The notes: generated by a model not told the origin, from the sequence alone. Numbered from the stretch's first letter, positions 1 to 7,668 are shown. The stretch: 20,971 nt of DNA from Chloroflexota bacterium (GCA_902810755.1 CADDYT010000112.1:1-20971), one strand, 5' to 3'. Translations and numbers: made by a program.

Positions 1-126
1 GGCGACAACATCGAGATGACCGTCGAACTGATCCAGCCGGTGGCCATGGAAGAGGGCGTGCGCTTCGCCATTCGCGAAGGCGGCCGCACTGTGGGCGCAG
101 GCGTCTGCGTCAAAGTCGAACAATAA
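1..126 (+). CDS. tuf: Elongation factor Tu, C-terminal end (partial)
   Basis: Only the last 41 codons are present and the gene begins before the window. The frame opens at base 1 with GDNIEM and ends in VCVKVEQ followed by TAA. The segment [13 protein letters not shown] is the highly conserved end of EF-Tu domain III. EF-Tu is the GTPase that delivers aminoacyl-tRNA to the ribosomal A site. Its position directly before rpmG-secE-nusG is a common bacterial arrangement. The identification is secure for the family; whether this is the only tuf copy cannot be seen. Confidence 0.95.
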   Translation, partial: GDNIEMTVELIQPVAMEEGVRFAIREGGRTVGAGVCVKVEQ

Positions 127-143
127 GGCTGCGCGTCGAACGG

Positions 144-181
144 TTCGGGTTTCGAGACCTGGCAGGGAATCGAAACCCGAA
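144..181 (+). terminator. 12-bp perfect hairpin between tuf and rpmG
   Basis: Bases 144-155 (TTCGGGTTTCGA) are the exact reverse complement of 170-181, with a 14-nt loop. Only three T residues follow, so this may be a weak or partial terminator, or a processing or stability hairpin, rather than a full stop. It lies 18 bases after the tuf stop and 30 bases before the rpmG start. Confidence 0.5.
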
Positions 182-211
182 TTTACGTCACGCGCTTCAG
201 TGGAGAAAACT

Positions 212-382
212 ATGGCTGCAAAAGGGAAAGAAAACCGCATTGTAGCAACGCTTGCCTGCACAGTGTGCAAGCATCGCAACTACACGACCTCAAAAAATAA
301 GAAGAACAACCCGGACCGCCTTGAGCTGCGCAAGTTCTGTCCTACCTGCCGCTCGCACACGGCCCATCGTGAAACCAAATAG
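212..382 (+). CDS. rpmG: 50S ribosomal protein L33 (zinc-binding form)
   Basis: A 56-residue protein of the large ribosomal subunit. It has the two CxxC pairs of the zinc-ribbon (C+) form of L33: C16/C19 in CTVC and C43/C46 in CPTC. The basic middle [20 protein letters not shown] is typical of the family. The ATG at 212 is chosen over an in-frame GTG at 200 because the ribosome-binding site GGAGA lies at 202-206, just before 212, and because L33 normally begins MAxK. The gene sits between tuf and secE, the usual bacterial order. A tRNA-Trp gene often found near here in other bacteria is not present. Confidence 0.95.
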   Translation: MAAKGKENRIVATLACTVCKHRNYTTSKNKKNNPDRLELRKFCPTCRSHTAHRETK

Positions 383-429
383 CGTAGGGTAGACGAGGTA
401 CGGTCGTTCCTGATCGAGAAAGGTCGAAC

Positions 430-882
430 GTGGCAAACAAAATGGCCGACAAAAAGAAAAGCGCCAGGCAAACCGGGCAAACCAGACAGACCGGTCGAGC
501 CAGTCAGGCCAGCCAGATGGTTGAGCCAGAGGCAAAAGGCGTCGAACAAGAGAAAGAGCAGAGCAAACCGTCGAAGGCTGCTGCCCGCGAGCGTGAACGT
601 GAGCGAGTGCGCGAACGCGAACGCGAAGAGCGCAAAGAGAAGGCCCCTCGTCGCGAAGCGAAATCTTCCGCGCCGACCTTGCAGAGCAATCTACGCAAGA
701 ACCGGATTATTCGTTATATTCTTGAGTCGTACTACGAGCTACGCCACAAGGTGACATGGCCGACCTTCGAGGAGGCCCGAAATATGACCATCGCGGTCAT
801 CGCGCTTTCGGTCGCGGTCGGCATTATCCTGGGCATCGCGGACTTCGGACTGCTCCATCTCTATCAGCTTATTGCGAAGTAA
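430..882 (+). CDS. secE: Preprotein translocase subunit SecE with long charged N-terminal extension
   Basis: 150 residues, starting at GTG 430 with a purine-rich GAGAAAGG upstream. The C-terminal ~60 residues form the SecE domain: an amphipathic cytoplasmic helix with the conserved ELRHKVTWPTFEEARNMT (W100, P101), then one membrane helix at about 119-141. SecE clamps SecY in the Sec translocon. The first ~90 residues are unusual for the short one-helix SecE type. They are hydrophilic and low-complexity, Gln/Ser/Lys-rich at first, with an alternating Arg/Glu tract at about 53-70. No extra membrane helices are visible, so this is not the three-helix E. coli form. The gene lies directly before nusG, as in most bacteria. 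Confidence is high for the SecE domain; the role of the extension is unknown. Confidence 0.93.
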   Translation: MANKMADKKKSARQTGQTRQTGRASQASQMVEPEAKGVEQEKEQSKPSKAAARERERERVREREREERKEKAPRREAKSSAPTLQSNLRKNRIIRYILESYYELRHKVTWPTFEEARNMTIAVIALSVAVGIILGIADFGLLHLYQLIAK

Positions 883-933
883 GTACATTATCAAGCGTAA
901 CATCGTGTTTTCACCAGGAAAAGGGAAAAAATC

Positions 934-1584
934 GTGGTAACAGAACATACCAACGAGACCGAACAGACTGGTTCAAGCACAGCGCCGGAAGAAGCAAAAA
1001 AGGAAACGACATCTACACCGGCAAAGACCGGTGCGCAGCCGGAGAAGGGCAGCGGGCAGCCAGCCTGGTATGCCATTCACACCTACTCTGGCTACGAAAA
1101 TAAGGTGAAAAGCCACCTCGAGGCACGCATCGCTTCTATGGATATGCGGAACAAAATCTTCCGCGTGATTGTTCCTATGGAAGAAGAGGTGGAAATCAAG
1201 CAGGGCCAGCGGCGTACCGTGCAACGAAAGGTCTTCCCCGGCTATGTTCTCGTCGAAATGATTATGAGCGACGAGGCGTGGTATGTTGTGCGTAACACCC
1301 CTGGTGTCACCAGCTTTGTGGGTTCTGGCACTCGCCCCGTCCCGCTGCAAGAGCATGAGATCAAATCCATCTTGAAGCAGGTGACTCAGGAGGCGGAGAA
1401 GCCAAAGGCAAGAATCAGCTTTACCAAGGGCCAGAGCGTGCGCGTCATCGACGGCCCCTTCACCGAGTTTATCGGCACGGTCAGCGATATCAACATGGAT
1501 CGCAACAAAGTGACGGTGCTTGTTTCCTTCTTCGGTCGCGAAACCCCCGTCGTGCTGGATTTCCTCCAGGTCGAGAAAATCTAG
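934..1584 (+). CDS. nusG: Transcription elongation/termination factor NusG
   Basis: 216 residues from GTG 934, preceded by AGGAAAAGGG at 916-925. Residues 1-43 are a Thr/Glu/Pro-rich disordered leader. The NGN domain (about 44-150) binds RNA polymerase and begins with PAWYAIHTYSGYENKV; it includes RKVFPGYVLVEM and the NTPGVTSFVG segment. The KOW domain (about 163-216), with FTKGQSVRVIDGPF and GRETPVVLDFLQVE, contacts Rho or ribosomal protein S10 in known NusG proteins. Its place between secE and rplK is the canonical order. The length is above the E. coli protein (181 residues) because of the leader. Confidence 0.97.
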   Translation: MVTEHTNETEQTGSSTAPEEAKKETTSTPAKTGAQPEKGSGQPAWYAIHTYSGYENKVKSHLEARIASMDMRNKIFRVIVPMEEEVEIKQGQRRTVQRKVFPGYVLVEMIMSDEAWYVVRNTPGVTSFVGSGTRPVPLQEHEIKSILKQVTQEAEKPKARISFTKGQSVRVIDGPFTEFIGTVSDINMDRNKVTVLVSFFGRETPVVLDFLQVEKI

Positions 1585-1634
1585 CCCGCGCGGGACAGGA
1601 TACCATTCTGTTCGTATTGAGGAGTTAAATAACA

Positions 1635-2057
1635 ATGGCAAAACGTGTCAAGGCTGTCATCAAATTGCAGATTCCAGCCGGGAAAGCCAATCCCGCGCCC
1701 CCCATCGGTACGGCGCTTGGCCCGCAGGGCGTCAACATCATGCAGTTCTGCAAAGAGTACAACGCCCGCACAGCGGACCAGGTGGGCATGGTTATTCCCG
1801 CCGAAATTACGATCTACGAAGATCGCTCGTTCACATTCGTGACGAAGACACCGCCCGTTCCCGACCTGCTGAAGAAAGCAGCCGGCATCGAGAAGGGCGC
1901 AGCCACACCAAACAAAACAAAGGTCGGCTCGATCACCCGCCAGCAGTTGCGTGAGATCGCCGAACTGAAGATGAAAGACCTCAACGTCATCGACGTCGAG
2001 GGGGCTGAGCGCATGGTCGAAGGAACCGCGCGCAGCATGGGCATTACCGTTGCCTGA
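1635..2057 (+). CDS. rplK: 50S ribosomal protein L11
   Basis: 140 residues, close to the usual 141-142. ATG 1635 has GAGGAG at 1619-1624. The N-terminal domain shows the signature [34 protein letters not shown]. The C-terminal rRNA-binding domain contains [14 protein letters not shown] and ends [19 protein letters not shown]11 forms the GTPase-associated centre stalk base with 23S rRNA and L10. It sits 50 bp after nusG in the same direction and is likely co-transcribed with it. Confidence 0.97.
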   Translation: MAKRVKAVIKLQIPAGKANPAPPIGTALGPQGVNIMQFCKEYNARTADQVGMVIPAEITIYEDRSFTFVTKTPPVPDLLKKAAGIEKGAATPNKTKVGSITRQQLREIAELKMKDLNVIDVEGAERMVEGTARSMGITVA

Positions 2058-2201
2058 AATCATTTACCGGGACAGAGCCGCACTCCCGTGCCGTAGCAAT
2101 GAGGGCCGGGGCGGCCATTGTCTCGCAGGTCTGATATAGAATATTCGCAGGAATTGCCCGCAAGTCACTGAGGCTATCCTGCCACAAGGAGGGCTAAAAC
2201 A
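2058..2201 (+). other. rplK-rplA spacer with two small hairpins
   Basis: This 144-bp gap is long for genes normally in one operon. It contains a 5-bp stem CGGGA/TCCCG (2068-2072/2084-2088). A second hairpin pairs CAATG with CATTG (2097-2101/2116-2120) around a GC-rich core. Neither is followed by a T run. A TATAGA at 2135-2140 resembles a -10 box, but no -35 at the right distance is seen. L1 is known to regulate its own operon by binding mRNA, so a structured site here is plausible but not shown. Confidence 0.35.
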
Positions 2202-2906
2202 ATGCCAGCACATGGCAAAAAATATCTTGAAGCACAGAAACAGGTCGAACCTGGCAAGCTTTACACGCCTCAAGAAGCCATTTCGCTCCTCAAGCAAATC
2301 AATTACGTAAAGTTCAATCCAACCGTCGAAGTTCACATGAAGCTCGGCGTTGACCCGCGTCATGCCGATCAGATGGTCCGTGGCGTCGCCATGCTGCCCG
2401 CCGGTACCGGGAAAGAGACAAAAGTCCTGGTCTTCGCTCAGGGCGAGAAAGCCGCCGAAGCCGAGGCCGCCGGTGCGGACTTCGTGGGCCTCGATGACCT
2501 GATCAAGCAAATCGAAGGCGACTGGTTCGGCTTCGATGTCGCCATCGCCACCCCCGACGTGATGGGGAAAGTTGGCCGTCTCGGTAAGAAGCTTGGCCCG
2601 CGCGGCCTCATGCCCAGCCCGAAGGCCGGTACCATCACAATGGACGTAGCGCGCACTATTCGCGAAGTCAAAGCCGGTCGCGTCGAGTTCAGAGTCGATA
2701 AAACCGCGCTCCTGCACATCCCCGCCGGCAAGCTCTCGTTCAGCGAAGAGGCCCTGCTCGCCAATATCGCATCGATCATCGATGCCGTGCAGCGCGCCAG
2801 ACCGAGCGGCGCGAAAGGCGCATATGTGAAGAGCGTTGTCCTCTCTTCCACCATGTCCCCCGGCATCCGCCTGGACGTCCCGACCGCGCTCGCGCTAAAA
2901 GCGTAA
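2202..2906 (+). CDS. rplA: 50S ribosomal protein L1
   Basis: 234 residues, identical in length to E. coli L1. ATG 2202 follows AAGGAGGG at 2187-2194. The L1 signature is present in KKLGPRGLMPSPKAGTIT, as is the DPRHADQMVRG segment of domain I. L1 forms the mobile L1 stalk at the ribosomal E site and in many bacteria represses its own mRNA. It is followed by a new promoter for rplJL, so L1 and L10/L12 can be controlled separately. Confidence 0.97.
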   Translation: MPAHGKKYLEAQKQVEPGKLYTPQEAISLLKQINYVKFNPTVEVHMKLGVDPRHADQMVRGVAMLPAGTGKETKVLVFAQGEKAAEAEAAGADFVGLDDLIKQIEGDWFGFDVAIATPDVMGKVGRLGKKLGPRGLMPSPKAGTITMDVARTIREVKAGRVEFRVDKTALLHIPAGKLSFSEEALLANIASIIDAVQRARPSGAKGAYVKSVVLSSTMSPGIRLDVPTALALKA

Positions 2907-2913
2907 TACGCAC

Positions 2914-2942
2914 TTTACAAACGCAAACAATTCAGTTACAAT
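2914..2942 (+). promoter_or_regulatory. Promoter of rplJL
   Basis: A near-consensus housekeeping-sigma promoter: -35 TTTACA at 2914-2919, a 17-bp spacer, and -10 TACAAT at 2937-2942. It begins 7 bases after the rplA stop. Transcription is predicted to begin near A2949, giving a ~250-nt leader before rplJ. Confidence 0.75.
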
Positions 2943-2948
2943 AGAGCA

Positions 2949-3198
2949 AACGCAACCGAAGACAGCAAGTATGCCGCGCGCATGTAAATGATACCATTCG
3001 TATCGACTTGCCGAGGAAGCATGGAGTTACTTATCGCGTCTCTGAAAGGGCTTCCCTCCGGGATTGACCCCACAGCGCGAGACGGTACATACAGGCAAAA
3101 CCTCGTGGCCTTCGGTTGGCAACCGAAGGCCATTTTCATTTGCGTTCTTGAAACAGGCCCGTATCGAAGAGAAGCAGGGAAAGGAGGGAGAGGTATCC
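2949..3198 (+). promoter_or_regulatory. L10-type leader (attenuator) of rplJL
   Basis: This is the untranslated leader between the rplJL promoter and the rplJ start. It contains an intrinsic terminator (3106-3142). Its first bases, 2953-2961 (CAACCGAAG), are exactly complementary to 3110-3118 (CTTCGGTTG), the 5' arm of that terminator. The two pairings are mutually exclusive. This is the layout of a transcription attenuator, in which an antiterminator helix closes a ~150-nt internal domain. In Firmicutes the L10(L12) complex is known to bind the rplJL leader and promote termination; the same logic here is an inference. No homology search of the inner domain was possible. Confidence 0.65.
3106..3142 (+). 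terminator. Intrinsic terminator inside the rplJ leader
   Basis: A perfect 12-bp stem (3106-3117 with 3121-3132) has a 3-nt loop and is followed at once by TTTTCATTT. It lies 57 bases before the rplJ start, so it acts as an attenuator, not as the end of rplA. Confidence 0.8.
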
Positions 3199-3741
3199 AT
3201 GCCAACACAGGCAAAAGCGGAGAAGATCGCGGAACTGACCGAGAAGCTTGGTCGCGCCGCCGTCACCATCCTGGTGCAGACGCAGGGACTTAACGTCAAA
3301 GATATGACCGAGCTGCGCCGCAGGATGCGCGAGGCAAAAATCGAGTTCCAGATCGCGAAAAACACGCTCCTGCGTATCGCAGCCGAGCGCAACAACATGA
3401 CTCAACTGGATAAGGGCATCTTCAACGGCCAGACGGCGGTCGCCATCGGCTATGAAGACGAGGTCGCGACGGCTAAAGCTATTACCGACTATGTGCGCAC
3501 ATCCAGAGTGGTCACGCTGAAGTCGGCAATTCTCGGTGGCCGTGCGCTGACGGCGGAACAGGTCGAAGGACTGGCGAGGATTCCCGGCGGCAAGCCCCAG
3601 GCCAAAGCCCAGGTCGTCGGCGTCATCCAGGGGCCACTTGGCAGCGCCTACAACCTGTTGAACGCGCCCTTGCGCGATTTCGTCTACGTCCTGCAAGCCC
3701 GCGCCGAGCAAATGCAAGGCGGCGCGCCCGCAGCAGAGTAA
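3199..3741 (+). CDS. rplJ: 50S ribosomal protein L10
   Basis: 180 residues from ATG 3199, which has an excellent AAGGAGGGAG at 3181-3190. An in-frame TTG at 3064 would place the start inside the attenuator and is rejected. The protein has the L10 core: ELTEKLGRAAVTILVQTQGLNVKDMTELRRRMREA, then IAKNTLLRIAAE, and ends with the helix region that carries L12 dimers. It is slightly longer than the E. coli protein (165) through an Ala/Gly-rich end, GGAPAAE. L10 anchors the L12 stalk on 23S rRNA and recruits translation factors. It is co-transcribed with rplL 55 bp downstream. Confidence 0.96.
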   Translation: MPTQAKAEKIAELTEKLGRAAVTILVQTQGLNVKDMTELRRRMREAKIEFQIAKNTLLRIAAERNNMTQLDKGIFNGQTAVAIGYEDEVATAKAITDYVRTSRVVTLKSAILGGRALTAEQVEGLARIPGGKPQAKAQVVGVIQGPLGSAYNLLNAPLRDFVYVLQARAEQMQGGAPAAE

Positions 3742-3796
3742 CTGGTGTAACACACAACAGAACAACTCAGGAATTTATTAAGAGGAGGAACCACTG

Positions 3797-4186
3797 ATGT
3801 CGTTAGAGAGCATCATCGCCGAAATCGAACAGTTGAACGTGCTGGAACTTGTCCAGTTGACAAAGACCCTGCAGGATAAGTGGGGCGTAAGCGCCGCGCC
3901 CGTCGCCGTGGCCGCCGGAGTGGCCGCGCCAGCCGCCGCTGCCGAGGCGCCAGCCGCCGCTCCGGTCGAAGAGCAGACCGAGTTCGACGCCATCCTCAGC
4001 GAGGTTGGCCCCAACAAGATCAACGTCATCAAGGTTGTGCGCGAACTCACCGGCCTGGGCCTGAAAGAGGCCAAAGCCGTTGTTGACGAGGCCCCCAGGC
4101 CCATCAAGGAAGGCGTCTCAAAGGAAGAGGCCGAGAAGATCGCCGAGAAGATGGCCGAAGTTGGCGCAAAAGTCACCATCAAGTAG
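3797..4186 (+). CDS. rplL: 50S ribosomal protein L7/L12
   Basis: 129 residues. ATG 3797 is preceded by AAGAGGAGG. The N-terminal dimerisation domain (1-33) starts [19 protein letters not shown]. Then comes an Ala/Pro/Val hinge (about 35-58). The C-terminal factor-binding domain holds [20 protein letters not shown] and [15 protein letters not shown]12 is the multi-copy stalk protein that stimulates the GTPases EF-Tu and EF-G. Downstream is a strong hairpin and then rpsO. The rpoB gene that usually follows rplL is not here. Confidence 0.97.
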   Translation: MSLESIIAEIEQLNVLELVQLTKTLQDKWGVSAAPVAVAAGVAAPAAAAEAPAAAPVEEQTEFDAILSEVGPNKINVIKVVRELTGLGLKEAKAVVDEAPRPIKEGVSKEEAEKIAEKMAEVGAKVTIK

Positions 4187-4208
4187 GATTGCTTATCCTG
4201 TTCCTTAT

Positions 4209-4250
4209 GCTATGGTCGGCGCCGTTGCCCGCAATGGCGCCGGCCATAGC
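4209..4250 (+). terminator. Strong hairpin after rplL
   Basis: 4209-4227 pairs with 4232-4250: a 19-bp stem with two G-U pairs and a CCCG tetraloop, 22 bases after the rplL stop. No T run follows, so it may depend on the stem alone, on Rho, or serve as a 3'-end stabiliser. Its position before a new promoter supports a transcription boundary. Confidence 0.6.
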
Positions 4251-4268
4251 AGGACCATCTTAATATGA

Positions 4269-4297
4269 TTGCACCCCCTTATCTTCCGTGTTATAAT
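4269..4297 (+). promoter_or_regulatory. Promoter of rpsO-pnp
   Basis: -35 TTGCAC at 4269-4274, 17-bp spacer, -10 TATAAT at 4292-4297, with TG one base upstream of the -10 (extended -10). The start is predicted near 4304. This is one of the best promoter matches in the window. Confidence 0.8.
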
Positions 4298-4372
4298 GCG
4301 AGCATGAAAGTTTCTTTTCCGGCTCGACAGTCCAGTCAGCGCAGCACAGCTTGCAGGAGGTAAATAGAGAGC

Positions 4373-4642
4373 GTGGCTTTAACAACCGAGGAGAAAGCGG
4401 AAATCATCGCGGATTCCCGCACCCATGAAACAGATACGGGTTCGCCGGAGGTACAGGTATCCATCCTCACCCGGCGCATCAACCAGCTTACCGAACATCT
4501 CAAGATTCACAAACACGACCTGCACTCGCGTCGTGGCCTCATGATGATGGTTGGTCAGCGCCGACGGCTACTTGCCTATCTCAGCAGAACAAGCCCGGAC
4601 CGCTATCGTGCATTGATCGCGAAGCTTGGCCTGCGCCATTAG
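4373..4642 (+). CDS. rpsO: 30S ribosomal protein S15
   Basis: 89 residues, the standard S15 length. It starts at GTG 4373, with AGGAGG at 4355-4360. Conserved features are the [20 protein letters not shown] segment, [18 protein letters not shown], and the end [17 protein letters not shown]15 binds the central domain of 16S rRNA early in 30S assembly. The pairing of rpsO with pnp downstream is a classic conserved bacterial operon, so read-through into pnp is likely despite the long gap. Confidence 0.97.
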   Translation: MALTTEEKAEIIADSRTHETDTGSPEVQVSILTRRINQLTEHLKIHKHDLHSRRGLMMMVGQRRRLLAYLSRTSPDRYRALIAKLGLRH

Positions 4643-5191
4643 CGCCTTTTCCGGTTGTGGTGGATGCGGTCGACTTCCCATCAATAAACATCCCCTCTGA
4701 CATGGAATGTGAGATTGAGACCGGGTTGAACCCTCTACCACACAGGCCAGCACACCACCACAACAGAAAAGGATCGGATACGAGCAGGCGCAGCATAACG
4801 CGCAGTAAGCACGGGAAACGATTCAATCGCACAGCGAATCTGAACAGAGCAAAAACAAAACATTGGAACGTCACAAAACGAGACAGGAAAGTGACAGACG
4901 TTAGTTAAGGCGTCCCACAGCAATGGAACGATACGGTACGCACAGTACCACCAGGAACAGACAAACCAGGGCAGGGCAAGAGAGGCAAAACAAACCGGAC
5001 AGGAAGACAAACGCACCTGACCCACGACAACGTACAGACTGACGTGACAGACAAGAACAGGACAAGAAACTTACACCACCCAGGCACAAGAATCCAGTGC
5101 AGTCACAGACGAGACGCCAGCAGGCGTTCCTATCCCCTGGGTAACGTTTAGACATGTAGTGATATATGGGATGCTATTAGTTGGAGGAAAT
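4643..5191 (+). promoter_or_regulatory. Long rpsO-pnp spacer / candidate pnp leader, T-depleted
   Basis: A 549-bp gap with no convincing gene. Its first part holds several inverted repeats: GTTGTGGTGG at 4654-4663 with its exact complement at 4755-4764, and CGGTC/GACCG at 4667-4671/4719-4723. Bases 4741-5100 contain only about 30 T in 360 and at least 14 copies of ACAG up to 5110. An RNA of that composition would be largely unpaired. A small hairpin ACGCC/GGCGT (5114-5118/5123-5127) follows, then the pnp ribosome-binding site. No convincing pnp promoter was found here. E. coli pnp is autoregulated through its leader; whether that applies here is unknown. Confidence 0.5.
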
Positions 5192-7627
5192 ATGATTCAC
5201 CGTCAAGAAGCTGTCATCGGTGGCCGGATCATGAGTATCGAGACCGGGCGCGTGGCAGAACAGGCCAATGGCGCCGTGTTAGTGCGCTATGGCGATACCG
5301 TCATCCTGGCAACAGCCGTTGGCAGCGATGAGCCTCGCGAAGGCATTGATTTTTTCCCGTTGACCGTTGATGTAGAAGAGCGTATGTATGCCGCAGGGAA
5401 GATTCCCGGCGGGTTTATTAAGCGAGAAGGCCGCGCTACCGAACATGCCATTCTCGCCTGCCGTCTGGCCGACCGTCCCCTTCGCCCATTGTTCCCCAAG
5501 GGCTATCGTAACGACGTGCAAATTATTATCACCGTCCTTTCTGCCGACCAGGAAAACGACCCCGACATCATGGGCATCGTCGGCGCTTCCGCCGCCCTCA
5601 GCGTGTCGGATATTCCCTTCTACGGCCCGGTCGGCGCGGTGCGCGTGGGCTACATCGACGACCAGTTCGTCATCAACCCCACCGAATCGCAGATGGCCCA
5701 GAGCCGTCTTGACCTCGCTATCGCCGGTACGAGCGACGCCGTGATGATGGTCGAGGCGGGCGCGAAGGAACTTCCCGAAGAGCAGATGCTTGAGGCCGTG
5801 CGCTTCGGCCACGAGGCCTTGCAAGACATCATCAAGATGCAGGAAAAGCTGGTGCAGGCCGTTGGCGTCGCCAAACGCCCGTTTGAGCCGCCGGTCGTTG
5901 ACAACGAATTGCAGCAGCGGGTGCGCGATTTCGTGCTGCCCCGCTTCGAGGCAGCCGTCAACAACCCCGATAAATCCGCTCGCTCTGCCGCCCTCAATCT
6001 CGTGCAGAACGAGTTGATCGCCGTGCTGGGCGCGCAGTACCCCGACCGGCTCAAAGATATTATCACGTTCTACGAAAAAGAACTGAAAGCCTACGTGCGC
6101 AATAATATCCTCGATCACGGCATTCGCCCCGATGGCCGCGATCTCAAGACCATTCGCCCCATCACGTGCGAAGTTGGTCTGCTGCCGCGCACACACGGTT
6201 CCGCGCTCTTTACGCGCGGTCAGACGCAGGTGTTGAGCGTCGTCACGCTCGGCTCCCCCGGTGAGGAGCAGGTGCTGGACGGCCTGGGTTTCGTCGAGAG
6301 CAAGCGGTTTATGCATCATTACAACTTCCCGCCCTTCTCGACCGGCGAAAGCAAGCCCCTGCGCGGGCCGGGTCGCCGCGAAATTGGTCACGGGGCGCTG
6401 GCCGAACGCGCCATTGCCGCCGTCATTCCCTCGCAGGAAGAGTTCCCCTACACCATTCGCGCCGTCTCTGATGTGCTTTCATCGAACGGCTCGACCTCGA
6501 TGGGTTCCGTCTGCGGCACTACGCTGGCCCTGATGGATGCCGGCGTTCCCATTCATGCCCCCGTCGCCGGCGTGGCCATGGGTCTCGTCACCGGTGAGGG
6601 TGAGCGCGCCGGAAAATGGGCCGTCCTCTCCGACATTCAGGGCATCGAAGACGCCCTGGGCGATATGGATTTCAAGGTGGCCGGTACCGCCGATGGCGTG
6701 ACTGCCCTGCAAATGGACATTAAGGTCAAGGGCATCACCTACGAGATCATGGCAAAAGCCCTTGAGCAGGCACGCGAAGGTCGCCTCTTCATCATGGAAA
6801 AGATGCTCGATGCCATCGAGGCTCCCCGCGAGGAACTCTCCGAGTACGCGCCGCGCATCCAGACCATCAAGATCAACCCTGATAAAATCGGCGCCGTCAT
6901 TGGCCCGGGCGGTAAGACCATCCGCAAGATTCAGGAGGAGACCGGAGCCAAGATCGACATCGAAGACGATGGCACCGTTCACATCGCCGCTACCTCTGCC
7001 GAGTCCATGCAGGCCGCGATGGATGCTGTACGCGCCCTCACCGAAGAGGTAGAGGTTGGGCGCATCTACACCGGCACCGTCAGACGCCTCGTCGATTTTG
7101 GCGCCTTCGTCGAAGTTCTGCCGGGCAAAGAGGGCCTCGTGCGCACCTCACAACTGGCCGACTACCAGGTTTCGCGCCCCGAAGATGTCGTCTCGATTGG
7201 CGATGAGATCACCGTCATGGTCATCGAGGTCGACCAGCAGGGCCGCATCAACCTCTCGCGTCGCGCCGCCCTTAGCGGCGAAATGCCCACGCAGGCTGAA
7301 ATGGAGAGCGAGCGCGGCGGGCGCATGGCGCGCAGTGGCGGCGGTCGCTCCGGCCCCGGCGGCTACAGCGAGCGCGGCAACTACAGCGGCGGTCGTGAGC
7401 GCGGCGGCTACAGCGAGCGCGGCAACTACGGCGGCGGTCGCGAGCGCGGCGGCTACAACGAACGCGGCGGCGGTCGCTCCGGCCCCGGCGGCTACAGCGA
7501 ACGCGGGGGCAACACCTACGGCCAGCGTCGCCCGATGGGTCCCGGCCCCTCCGGCCCCGGTCGCGGCCCCGGGAACCCACGCCGCGAAGGCGGCTTCGGC
7601 CCACGCCAGCCCGATCGCCGCTGGTAA
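5192..7627 (+). CDS. pnp: Polyribonucleotide nucleotidyltransferase (PNPase) with Arg/Gly/Tyr-rich tail
   Basis: 811 residues. ATG 5192 is preferred over GTG 5159 because GGAGGAAAT lies at 5183-5191, directly upstream. PNPase degrades RNA 3'-to-5' by phosphorolysis. Domain order: a first RNase PH-like domain (about 1-215), a helical linker, and a second RNase PH domain (about 305-540) with FPPFSTGE and the catalytic-region [23 protein letters not shown] domain follows (about 556-615) with the loop [12 protein letters not shown], then an S1 domain (about 620-690) with [17 protein letters not shown]. From about 695 to 811 comes a Gly/Arg/Tyr/Ser-rich tail, longer than in E. coli (711-residue protein) and encoded by tandem repeats. 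The tail probably adds RNA binding or self-association; that is inference. A double hairpin terminates the unit. Confidence 0.97.
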   Translation: MIHRQEAVIGGRIMSIETGRVAEQANGAVLVRYGDTVILATAVGSDEPREGIDFFPLTVDVEERMYAAGKIPGGFIKREGRATEHAILACRLADRPLRPLFPKGYRNDVQIIITVLSADQENDPDIMGIVGASAALSVSDIPFYGPVGAVRVGYIDDQFVINPTESQMAQSRLDLAIAGTSDAVMMVEAGAKELPEEQMLEAVRFGHEALQDIIKMQEKLVQAVGVAKRPFEPPVVDNELQQRVRDFVLPRFEAAVNNPDKSARSAALNLVQNELIAVLGAQYPDRLKDIITFYEKELKAYVRNNILDHGIRPDGRDLKTIRPITCEVGLLPRTHGSALFTRGQTQVLSVVTLGSPGEEQVLDGLGFVESKRFMHHYNFPPFSTGESKPLRGPGRREIGHGALAERAIAAVIPSQEEFPYTIRAVSDVLSSNGSTSMGSVCGTTLALMDAGVPIHAPVAGVAMGLVTGEGERAGKWAVLSDIQGIEDALGDMDFKVAGTADGVTALQMDIKVKGITYEIMAKALEQAREGRLFIMEKMLDAIEAPREELSEYAPRIQTIKINPDKIGAVIGPGGKTIRKIQEETGAKIDIEDDGTVHIAATSAESMQAAMDAVRALTEEVEVGRIYTGTVRRLVDFGAFVEVLPGKEGLVRTSQLADYQVSRPEDVVSIGDEITVMVIEVDQQGRINLSRRAALSGEMPTQAEMESERGGRMARSGGGRSGPGGYSERGNYSGGRERGGYSERGNYGGGRERGGYNERGGGRSGPGGYSERGGNTYGQRRPMGPGPSGPGRGPGNPRREGGFGPRQPDRRW
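7361..7500 (+). repeat. 45-bp tandem repeats in the pnp tail
   Basis: GGCTAC units begin at 7361, 7406 and 7451 (period 45 bp) and again at 7490. Each 45-bp unit encodes roughly [16 protein letters not shown] second related segment, encoding [13 protein letters not shown], occurs both before (about 7337) and after (about 7467) the array. The repeat is in frame and preserves the reading frame, so copy number can change without breaking the gene. Confidence 0.8.
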
Positions 7628-7638
7628 ACATCACCGGC

Positions 7639-7660
7639 ACCCCATCAATCGAGATGGGGT
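7639..7660 (+). terminator. First hairpin after pnp
   Basis: ACCCCATC (7639-7646) pairs perfectly with GATGGGGT (7653-7660) over a 6-nt loop, 11 bases after the stop. There is no T run, so it is probably a stabilising partner of the next hairpin. Confidence 0.5.
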
Positions 7661-7668
7661 CCACCCTC

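Noticed and set aside
383..429. Expected tRNA-Trp gene between rpmG and secE
   Set aside because: The gap is only 47 bases and does not contain a cloverleaf; no tRNA was found anywhere in the window by eye.
2135..2140. TATAGA as a promoter for rplA
   Set aside because: No -35 box at 16-18 bp; the nearest TTGTCT is only 11 bp away.
3064..3198. A TTG start for rplJ that adds 45 residues
   Set aside because: It would translate through the attenuator hairpin. ATG 3199 has a near-perfect ribosome-binding site and matches the known L10 start.
4923..5042. A 39-codon plus-strand frame (MERYGTHSTT...) in the T-poor pnp leader
   Set aside because: Stop codons need T, so any frame stays open in a T-depleted stretch. 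There is no good ribosome-binding site, and the composition is basic and unstructured.
4735..5155. Overlapping minus-strand open frames with Cys/Leu/Val-rich products in the pnp leader
   Set aside because: They are a by-product of the same base skew read in reverse. They lack ribosome-binding sites and protein-like patterning.
5279..6391. A 370-codon minus-strand frame inside pnp
   Set aside because: It lies fully antisense to a clear PNPase and reflects GC-rich codon bias; its His/Asp/Gly-rich product shows no domain.
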